This document shows positions 17,706-25,300 of a stretch of DNA of 40,217 nt, in pieces. The notes beneath the pieces were generated by a model that was given only the letters and a program-made list of their open reading frames with translations, made no database searches and was not told the origin of the DNA. The stretch is from Cyclobacteriaceae bacterium (GTDB lineage: Bacteria > Bacteroidota > Bacteroidia > Cytophagales > Cyclobacteriaceae): assembly GCA_016787665.1 (NCBI GenBank), contig JAEUUC010000012.1, forward strand, positions 1 through 40,217, read 5' to 3'. Positions within the stretch are counted from its first letter, which is position 1; each line of letters opens with the position of its first letter. The position numbers and the translations under genes were made by a program.

Positions 17706-17736
17706 TTTGCGTTTGACCCCTAAGGGGTTAACTTTG
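17706..17736 (+). promoter_or_regulatory. Bacteroidota-type promoter for the acyltransferase-gpsA unit
   Basis: TTTG at 17706-17709 and TAACTTTG at 17729-17736 match the Bacteroidota -33 (TTTG) and -7 (TAnnTTTG) elements with a 19-base spacer. The ATG of the acyltransferase follows 20 bases after the -7 element. The -33 element overlaps the first bases after the preceding gene's stop. Confidence 0.7.
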
Positions 17737-17755
17737 GTGCCCTTTTGTGTGCTCC

Positions 17756-19453
17756 ATGGAAGTTCTGGAAGAAAAGCGAAACAAAAACAAGAAATACAAA
17801 CCGATTTTGGATGGTATCCCGGACTGGCCGGTGTACCAGCTCAGTCGCAATCGTAAAGAATTTATTGAGGAAGTTACCCGGCACGCGATTGAGCGCCTGC
17901 ACGCCATGCGGCCCGAAAGCCGCGCCTTGGCCGATGAACTCGAAGCCACTATTTATAGGGAACAGAACCGACTCAAACGAAACCGGTGGCGCGTAGACCC
18001 CAAAGATGAGCCTCGCTTTTGGGCAAATCTCAAGAATGAGTTGGTGGAATTGACCAATCAACCGGAGGAAACCCGTGCCAAAGCCGAAGAGGAACTATTG
18101 AAGCGTATTGTAAACCGATACGCGAATGAAATTGCAGGCAACTTTAAAGCTACTTCGTACAAATTTACCCGCGAATTGGTCAAGTTTTGGTTCGCCCGCT
18201 TGCTGAATGGAGCACGAATCAAAAAGTTTGGCGGCTTCTTCCGCAATCAATACACCCTGCGCGACAAAATCCAGATCGTGGGTAAAGTAAAATCGCTGCG
18301 CAACCTCGCCTCCAAAGGCACGGTGGTGATGGTGCCCACGCATTTCAGCAACCTTGACTCCATTCTGATCGGATGGGTGATTCACTCGCTGGGGCTTCCC
18401 GCTTTTATTTATGGGGCCGGTTTGAATCTGTTCAACATCAAGATCTTCGCTTATTTCATGAATAGTCTGGGGGCTTACAAGGTTGATCGCAGAAAGAAGA
18501 ACCTGATCTACCTCGAAACGCTGAAGACGTATTCGACCTTAGCCATCCAAAAAGGTGCGCACAGTCTGTTCTTCCCCGGTGGCACACGCTCACGCTCAGG
18601 CATGATCGAAAAACAGTTGAAACTCGGACTCCTCAGCACCGCTATTGAGGCACAGCGAAACCTGTATGCACAGGCCGCACCCGATGAACCGGTTCGCAAG
18701 ATTTTCATTGTGCCCGTCACGCTCAACTACCACTTTGTTCTGGAAGCCCCCGAGCTGATCGAGGAATACCTGCACGCCAAAGGTGCGGACCGTTACTTTC
18801 CCGAGCAGGACAAGTATGGAAGCTGGCAATTGGTTCGGTTCCTCTTCAAGTTCTTCACCAAGGGCTCCAGCATCTCGGTGTCCATCGGCCCGGGATTGGA
18901 CATTATGGGTAACTATGTTGACGAAGACGGGCATAGCCTGGACGCCCGCGGGCATCGCATTCATACCCGCGATTACTTCGTGTCATCCGGCCAGGTGGTG
19001 GAAGACAAGCAGCGCGAAGACGAGTACACGCGTATGCTGGGACAAAAAATTGTAAGTGAGTATCACCGCATCAATCGCGTGTTTGCCAGCCATTTGGTTG
19101 CCTTCGTGGCATTCGAAATGTGGCAGAAAAAACATCCCAAACTTGACCTGTTTGGCTTGCTGCGTTTGCCGGAAGAAGAATTGGAATTGCTGTACGATGA
19201 GTTCCGTGAAACGTGTAAGCGCGTGCGAAAAGAAATTTATCGCCTGCGCAAGGACGGAAAAGTCTATCGGGCAACGCACCTTAAGGGCGATATTGATGTG
19301 GTGATCCGGAGGGGATTAGAGAACGTGGGAATTTTCCATCTCAACCGACCGCTGATCCGCAACCGAAAGGGTAACATCATTACACAGGATTTAACCTTAC
19401 TCTACTACTATCACAACCGGCTGGCGGGTTATGGCCTCGAGCAATTTATCTGA
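17756..19453 (+). CDS. PlsB-like glycerol-3-phosphate/lysophosphatidate acyltransferase
   Basis: This 565-residue protein belongs to the PlsC/PlsB acyltransferase superfamily. The acyl-transfer motif HFSNLD (block I; H196 and D201) is followed by VDRRKKNLIYLETL, the FFPGGTRSRSG block III at about 272-282, and IFIVPVTLNY (block IV). A long N-terminal helical region (1-180) and a C-terminal region (400-565) make it longer than PlsC and closer to PlsB in layout. Block III has Gly where PlsC and PlsB usually have Glu (FPEGTR or VEGGR), which may be a subfamily trait. It probably acylates glycerol-3-phosphate or lysophosphatidate at the inner membrane. The ATG at 17756 is preferred over a GTG three codons earlier. 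gpsA overlaps its end by 23 bases. Confidence 0.85.
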   Translation: MEVLEEKRNKNKKYKPILDGIPDWPVYQLSRNRKEFIEEVTRHAIERLHAMRPESRALADELEATIYREQNRLKRNRWRVDPKDEPRFWANLKNELVELTNQPEETRAKAEEELLKRIVNRYANEIAGNFKATSYKFTRELVKFWFARLLNGARIKKFGGFFRNQYTLRDKIQIVGKVKSLRNLASKGTVVMVPTHFSNLDSILIGWVIHSLGLPAFIYGAGLNLFNIKIFAYFMNSLGAYKVDRRKKNLIYLETLKTYSTLAIQKGAHSLFFPGGTRSRSGMIEKQLKLGLLSTAIEAQRNLYAQAAPDEPVRKIFIVPVTLNYHFVLEAPELIEEYLHAKGADRYFPEQDKYGSWQLVRFLFKFFTKGSSISVSIGPGLDIMGNYVDEDGHSLDARGHRIHTRDYFVSSGQVVEDKQREDEYTRMLGQKIVSEYHRINRVFASHLVAFVAFEMWQKKHPKLDLFGLLRLPEEELELLYDEFRETCKRVRKEIYRLRKDGKVYRATHLKGDIDVVIRRGLENVGIFHLNRPLIRNRKGNIITQDLTLLYYYHNRLAGYGLEQFI

Positions 19454-20486
19454 CAAGCCGATCGGTGTTCTGGGGGCGGGCAATTTCGGAACCGTGATCG
19501 CCAACATCCTGGCGCAGAATCGGCCGGTACTGCTCTACGCGCGCAACCCCGAAGTAGTCCGACAGATCAATGAACAGCGCACGAATCGCGGTCACCACAT
19601 CGAGCCGGGTGTAAAAGCCGGCAACGACTTGTCGGAAGTAGCCCGTTCCTGCGATGTGATCTTTCCTATGGTGCCGTCATCGCATTTTCGCGACCTGATG
19701 CGCCAACTGGCCGAACACCTGCGCCCCTATCACATCCTGATTCATGGCACCAAGGGCTTTGACATTACCTTACCGCCCGGGGAAACCATTGAATCGGTAG
19801 CCACACTGGATCGCTCGCAGGTCAAGACCATGAGCGAAGTTATTCGCGAGGAAACTTCGGTGGTGCGCGTTGGCTGTTTGGCCGGGCCGAACCTGGCCCG
19901 CGAGTTAGCGCAGCGGCAGCCGGGGGCTACTGTAGTTGCCAGTCCGTTTAAAGAAGTCATTCAGGTGGGCAAGCTACTGCTGCGCAACAATCGCTTTCAG
20001 GTGTATGAGAACACCGACCTGACCGGGGTAGAAATTGCCGGAGTACTGAAAAATATCATTGCCATCGCCAGTGGTGCCTTGAGCGGACTTGGTTACGGTG
20101 AAAATGCGAAAGGATTATTAATCAGCCGTGGGGCCGTGGAAATGGTGTACCTCGGCCGGGCGTTAGGTGGCGACACGAAAGCATTCCTCGGAGTGGCCGG
20201 CATTGGCGACCTGGTGACTACATGCAATAGTCCGATGAGCCGGAATTTTACCGTAGGCTACCGCCTGGCCAAGGGGGAAACGTTGACCGAAATTCTCAGC
20301 AGCATGACGGAAGTGGCGGAAGGGGTAAACACCGTGCGCATTGCCAAGAAATGTGCGGACCACTATAAAGTACGCGCGTTAGTTACTGATCGCCTGTACA
20401 AAGTGCTTTTTGAGGGAATGACGGTGGAAGAAGCCCTGGATTTCCTGATGCGCTTTCCGTTAAGTGCCGATATTGATTTCATCTGA
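19431..20486 (+). CDS. gpsA: NAD(P)H-dependent glycerol-3-phosphate dehydrogenase
   Basis: GpsA reduces dihydroxyacetone phosphate to sn-glycerol-3-phosphate, the backbone for phospholipids. The 351-residue protein has the dinucleotide-binding loop VLGAGNFGTVIAN (residues 13-25) and the catalytic lysines K108 (HGTKGF) and K207 (GVLKNIIAIASG). The substrate-binding run is GLGYGENAKGLLISRG, followed by GIGDLVTTC and SRNFTVGYRLAKG. It begins inside the end of the acyltransferase gene in another frame (23-base overlap), so the two are translated from one message. Together they provide glycerol-3-phosphate and its acylation, a coherent phospholipid synthesis pair. Confidence 0.95.
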   Translation: MASSNLSDKPIGVLGAGNFGTVIANILAQNRPVLLYARNPEVVRQINEQRTNRGHHIEPGVKAGNDLSEVARSCDVIFPMVPSSHFRDLMRQLAEHLRPYHILIHGTKGFDITLPPGETIESVATLDRSQVKTMSEVIREETSVVRVGCLAGPNLARELAQRQPGATVVASPFKEVIQVGKLLLRNNRFQVYENTDLTGVEIAGVLKNIIAIASGALSGLGYGENAKGLLISRGAVEMVYLGRALGGDTKAFLGVAGIGDLVTTCNSPMSRNFTVGYRLAKGETLTEILSSMTEVAEGVNTVRIAKKCADHYKVRALVTDRLYKVLFEGMTVEEALDFLMRFPLSADIDFI

Positions 20487-20542
20487 GTTTTGGGAGTAAT
20501 CGCTTTTGTTTGTAGCTTCATCTCGAACAAAAAAGTTGGGGT

Positions 20543-21079
20543 ATGAAAAACGTCAAACTACTTTTCGCGGCAATTGTGTTATCGTCTTTTCAGTCTTTCG
20601 GTCAATCGGCAACTGATGCTCCACCCGAGACACCCGCCAAGGGCGATTTTGGCTTTGGTATTGGAGTTGATTATGGTGGCTTTGGCGGTCGGGTTAATGT
20701 GCAGGCCACACCGGTGCTCGGCATCATGTTTGGCGGTGGCTATAACCTCGCAGGATTCGGCTACAATGTGGGCTTGAACGCCCGCTTGAGTCCGGACAAG
20801 CGAGTGGTGCCCGTTTTGCTGGCCATGTACGGGTACAACGCTGTGATTCGGGTAACCGGTTCGCTGGATGTACGGGAGATTTACTACGGACCTTCGTTCG
20901 GTGCCGGAGTTCAGTTCAAATCGCGAAAGAATCCGAAAAATTTTTTCAACGTGGAACTACTCGTACCGGTGCGCCCGAGCGAGTATGAGAATGACCTGAA
21001 CGCCCTGAAGAGTATCGGGATTCAGTTCACTGAGCCGCTCCCGGTCTCGTTCAGCTTTGGCTACCACATTGGGTTCTGA
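20543..21079 (+). CDS. Small outer-membrane beta-barrel-like protein
   Basis: This 178-residue product has a signal peptide (about residues 1-20, ending SFGQ). The mature part is rich in glycine and aromatic residues in alternating pattern (FGFGIGVDYGGFGGRV, IMFGGGYNLAGFGYNVGLNARL, YYGPSFGAGVQF). It ends with FSFGYHIGF, a terminal phenylalanine strand typical of outer-membrane beta barrels. Eight short strands are plausible, as in OmpA-type or OmpW-type barrels. No precise family is recognised. It stands 56 bases after gpsA and is followed by the inverted-repeat element at 21088. Confidence 0.75.
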   Translation: MKNVKLLFAAIVLSSFQSFGQSATDAPPETPAKGDFGFGIGVDYGGFGGRVNVQATPVLGIMFGGGYNLAGFGYNVGLNARLSPDKRVVPVLLAMYGYNAVIRVTGSLDVREIYYGPSFGAGVQFKSRKNPKNFFNVELLVPVRPSEYENDLNALKSIGIQFTEPLPVSFSFGYHIGF

Positions 21080-21087
21080 GAAATAAA

Positions 21088-21187
21088 AACGAGGCTGCCT
21101 CAAAAGTTCGTCTCAATTGTCTCAGCCTGCGTCCGGCCAGTGTCGGACTCAACCTGACAACAACAAGCACTTTGACACAGCCTCGTT
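21088..21187. repeat. 100-bp imperfect inverted-repeat element
   Basis: The arms AACGAGGCTG.CTCAAAAGT (21088-21107) and ACTTTGACACAGCCTCGTT (21169-21187) are complementary over ten uninterrupted bases and then with two mismatches and a bulge. Between them lies a GC-rich region with a further GTCCG...CGGAC hairpin. The element fills the whole space between two convergent genes. It could be a bidirectional terminator, a small non-autonomous mobile element or a structured RNA. No long T run follows it. Confidence 0.6.
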
Positions 21188-21215
21188 CGCTTTTACACCA
21201 ATACTCGTCTGGTCT

Positions 21216-21761
21216 TTAATTCCCCTCCTCTTCGATGTCGAGTAACTTCGGCTGATTTTTCTTTTCAACCTCGGCTCCGGCTTGATCCAGAAATACAGTC
21301 AATTTTTTTGCCCCCTGACGAAATCGTGCGCGATAGAAAGTACCCTTTTCCGTAACGGCCTCCTCCCCGCCTGCCAGGGTATATCCGGAGTAACGGGTAG
21401 CCGCGGCCTTGACGACATTGGGTGCATTGTCGGCCGTAAACAATTTGGTTAACGCGATCGACTTTCCATCGCTATCGTAGCGGGCACGGGTCGTGCGGCT
21501 GTCCTGTTTGAAAACCGCCACATAGTGGGTGAAGTTCCGTTGATCGCTTTTTCCCGACCGCTGCTCCCATCGCGTTACCGACAACCCGGGAAAGGCCACG
21601 TCCTGGGCCTGCTTGACAGCCTCGGGAACTTCAGCAGCATCAACGGTTTTTTGGTTGGACTCGCGAATAGCGCCAGCTTTTCTGCGACCCCCCTTGGGTT
21701 GCGCCACGGCAACCGCCAGTGCTGCGAGAAAGAACAGAATGAACAATGAAGTGCGTTTCAT
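21216..21761 (-). CDS. Secreted PepSY-like protein
   Basis: This 181-residue protein has a signal peptide (about residues 1-20, ending AVAVAQ). Two successive repeats of a beta-alpha-beta type follow: VPEAVKQAQDVAFPGLSVTRWEQRSG with a YVAVFKQDSRTTRARYDSDGK strand pair, and NVVKAAATRYSGYTLAGGEEAVTEKGTFYRARF with KKLTVFLDQAG. Two repeats with a VxxAxxxxFPG helix and a strand reading as a residue-to-next-step update fit the PepSY-like (beta-lactamase-inhibitor-like) family of Bacteroidota secreted proteins. The function of that family is poorly known. The gene is divergent from the FKBP gene. Confidence 0.7.
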   Translation of the reverse strand: MKRTSLFILFFLAALAVAVAQPKGGRRKAGAIRESNQKTVDAAEVPEAVKQAQDVAFPGLSVTRWEQRSGKSDQRNFTHYVAVFKQDSRTTRARYDSDGKSIALTKLFTADNAPNVVKAAATRYSGYTLAGGEEAVTEKGTFYRARFRQGAKKLTVFLDQAGAEVEKKNQPKLLDIEEEGN

Positions 21762-21861
21762 AGTAGGTTTTATTGTTTCGACTTAGACCTCATCCACGGG
21801 TTTCCGTTTAACGAGGCACCAAATTTAATCGGTCATTTCATGGTGGCGGTGGAAAAAAAGA

Positions 21862-21869
21862 TAGCTTTG
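21862..21869 (+). promoter_or_regulatory. Bacteroidota -7 element for the FKBP gene
   Basis: TAGCTTTG matches the consensus TAnnTTTG exactly and ends 20 bases before the ATG of the isomerase gene. The -33 region is poor (TTTC at about 21836). The match of element and spacing to other genes in this window supports it. Confidence 0.5.
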
Positions 21870-21889
21870 CCTTCGAAAACCTTAACCGC

Positions 21890-22360
21890 ATGAAAATTGC
21901 CAAACACACCGTAGCCTCAATCCATTATACCCTAACCAACCCGGAAGGCCAGGTTCTGGATTCCAGCAGCGGGCGCGATCCATTGACCTATCTCCACGGT
22001 GAAGGCAATTTGATTATCGGCATGGAAGAAGGCCTCGAGGGCAAAGTGAAGGGTGATAAATTTGATCTCAAGGTAAGCCCCGATCGCGGCTATGGTGTAA
22101 AAGACGAAAACATGGTGCATAAAGTGCCACGTTCAGCGTTTGGCCAGCAACCGGTAGAAAAGGGAATGCAATTCTCGACCAATCAGGGTGCGGTAGTAAC
22201 CGTCACCCATGTGGGTCTCGAGGAAGTAACAGTGGATGCCAACCATCCATTGGCGGGTGTTGAACTCCATTTTGCTGTTGAAGTAATGGATGTGCGGGCC
22301 GCCACGGCCGAAGAAATCAGCCATGGCCATGTACATGGCCCGGGCGGCCACCACCACTGA
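21890..22360 (+). CDS. FKBP-type peptidyl-prolyl isomerase, SlyD-like
   Basis: This is a 156-residue cytoplasmic prolyl isomerase and chaperone of the SlyD type. The FKBP domain opens VASIHYTLTNPEGQVLDSS and has the YLHGEGNLIIGMEEGLEG segment. An insert-in-flap region follows (GDKFDLKVSPDRGYG through the VTVTHV strand), with the closing motif NHPLAGVELHFAVEVMDV. The last residues, GHVHGPGGHHH, form a histidine-rich metal-binding tail as in SlyD, although shorter. There is no signal peptide. Its stop abuts the stop of the convergent peptidase gene without a single base between them (TGATCA). Confidence 0.92.
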   Translation: MKIAKHTVASIHYTLTNPEGQVLDSSSGRDPLTYLHGEGNLIIGMEEGLEGKVKGDKFDLKVSPDRGYGVKDENMVHKVPRSAFGQQPVEKGMQFSTNQGAVVTVTHVGLEEVTVDANHPLAGVELHFAVEVMDVRAATAEEISHGHVHGPGGHHH

Positions 22361-25300
22361 TCAGAGTTTAACCACGCGACCGGTGGTGACTGTCGGATTG
22401 CCCGCTACGCGGAAACTCATCCGAAACAAATAAACACCGGCAGCCAGGCCCCCGGTTTGCCAGACAAGCCGATTGGTGCCAATAAAGAAGTCGGCCACAT
22501 CGCCATCGCCAAAGTTGTGCACCTTTCGCCCATCGGGTGCAAAAATCTCAAGTGAAAACTCGTCCGGAACGTCTTGACCTTTTAAGAGGAACTCGAACAC
22601 CACATCGGTTGCGCTGGGATTCGGGGACACCGACTTCAACTCGAAAGCCGATCCCTCCTCCACCCAAAAGGTAATCTCATACGGCTCGGTTCCGCTGGCA
22701 TTACCGCTGGCATCACGCGCTACTACACGCAACGTATACGTACCCGGCATCAACACCGGCTTCAGCGAAACGCGAAACGGACTTGAGGCTGTTGCAGCCT
22801 GCCAACTCACGCCCGGCTGCGAAAAATAAATCTGCCGCACACACACACCGGTCGCGCACGGGGAGCTCAGCCACATTTGAAATCCTGTTGTATCCTGTTT
22901 CAGCAAGAAGGGATTCTCATCGATCAGCGTCATTAAAACGGTTGGGCTGGCACTGACTAAATCGCCATTTCGTAAATACCGGCCGTCAAACGTTACATCT
23001 AATACAGGCGGTAATCCATCCCGCTCCACGATTAAAAACCGCTGCCGATCCACCATGTTGTTATCATACGCCAACTCAGGCAGCGCGCGGTTGTTGACCC
23101 AGGCCCACACATCATTTTCGCCAGCCTGCCCGATCGTTGACCAGCTGACGGAAAAGGATGACGTATCGCGCGGGGCCGGAGGTTTAATTTTAAATGTCTT
23201 ACCCGGATTCGCACCGGCTGCTGAATTGCGCAGCCCGGCATTCACCGTAAGTGAATCGGGAAACGCGTACGTGGATACATTAACAAAGCGATAATCAAAT
23301 GCCACCGTTTGGCCCTCGGCAACGCCCTGGGGCGAAGTAGCCGAATTGCGGCCGGGCAACAGCACACCTTCCGGCACAGGCGTGTAGGTTACCATCCAGC
23401 GGACTTGCGCGGGTGTCAGATTAATTTCATCCGTGGCCTGGTAGGTGACACGCACATAGGGATAGTCAGCGGCCTGCAGGAACGAGAGATCCCTGCGACT
23501 CGTCACGCCATTCAACAAGGGAAATTCGTTACCGGCCAGTGACACGACCGAAATCGAAAAATCTACCTGGTCGAATGCCTCTCGATCCTCCACAAATGGA
23601 ATAAACTCCTGCCAGGCAGCAGCGGGTCCCACCAACACCGATGTCATCGCCCCGGTAGTTACACGGCCTGTCAACTCTTCGGAAACGAGCACCTCCCCAG
23701 CCGTGGCGGGCGCAGCCGCGCGAAACAGCCGGGCAGTTCCCGCGGGTGCGCCTTTCCTGCCCAAAATGACAACCGGTTCACCATCGACAAGCGAACTGAG
23801 CTGGCCCGCAGCAACGCCAATCTCCTGCAACTTGAATTTGAGCGCGGTGGTCCACGTGCTGTACGCAGCATCACCGATGGAAAACAAAATCACCGAGTCG
23901 CTGAATGCCGTGTTGGTAATGGCTTGAAACAAGTCATCGACACCGGTCTCCCGTTCAGTCGACAAAAAACTATTAATCACTTGTGGTTCGCGACCGCACG
24001 TGCGTGGATCCTGAAAATTGAGGGGCACAGGCGCATACGGCACGAGGGCCGATTTATTAAATGCCACGAGGTTGATCGTGTTGTTGCGGCACGGCTGACC
24101 TTGCGTAGATAAATTGTACTCGCTGCCGTTGACTTTGAATGACACATCCGTTGGTGGTGACGGGAAGCCACTTCCAAATGTCCGGACGAAAACCGAGGCC
24201 GTTGACTCTTCAAACCGCAAACCCTCAATCGCGGGATCTTGCACCAGGCCCACCGTTGCATTCTCTTTCAACTGATCAAACTCCAGTTGTGCCCAACCCG
24301 GTGCCCCATTAGAAATGAATGTGAATGACGACACCGCCCAGTCAGCGCTTTCGGTAGGCAGCGGCTGATCAAAGCGCGTGCGCCAGTAGTAAACGACCGA
24401 GTCTGTGCTTTGAACGCCAAACGTATGCGTCACCAGGGGTGATCCCTGAATGATCAGTTGTTTTTTGTAGGGGCTGTCAAATGTGGCTACTGTATCCATT
24501 TCCCACCGGTACGCACGCGGTTCGGCTGCCGTGTTCGCGTTTTGAAAAACGAACTCGACAAGGGGTTGATTGGCGATGCCGTAAGGGGCCGGCAAAAGAT
24601 TGCGGGTGGAGCTGAGCGGGATCAATGCTTCAAACACGGCCGTGTTATTGTTCTCCTCCAACTCGGCCAGTTGTTGGTCGGGATCGAGCAAAATGGTAAA
24701 CCGGTTATTCCCAAATCCCAGGGCTTCGCGGGGAAGAATGAAGACCAGCGTGTCGCGAAAGGAAACCCCGGCAAAAAGCGAGTCGTACGTAAGGACCAGG
24801 TCGTTCGGCAACTGACGGGTAAGCCGCACGGGCAGCGTACCCCCGATGGCCGCACCGCGGTTTCGCACGATGAAGCGTACACCAAACGTATTGCTCAGCG
24901 CGGTCACCGGATTGCCATCCAGCGACTCGAGGCCCACTCCGGTATTGGACACCTCGTAGTCGGGAAGTGCCGTTCCAAATAGTCTCAGGGCCGGATCACC
25001 CAGCAACACCATCTGTTGCACCTGGGTTACGGCCTGAATATCCTGCGAAGACTGCGTGAGAAACTGACGCGATACTTCGCGCTGCACATCGCCAATGCCG
25101 CGGGTCAGAAAATTCTGATCGGCAAACCCAATGTTGTAGAAAAAGTTGGAGTACTGCTGCAAAGCCGCCACGTAGCCATATGCGCTATGCGCAATAAAGG
25201 CCCGCGCGCCCTTGTTGGCGGTGAGTATCCAGTCTTCACCAAATGCCTCGGAGTCGGAAAAGAAGGCGCCCGCGTTGCAGCCATTTACCAAAAATGCAGG

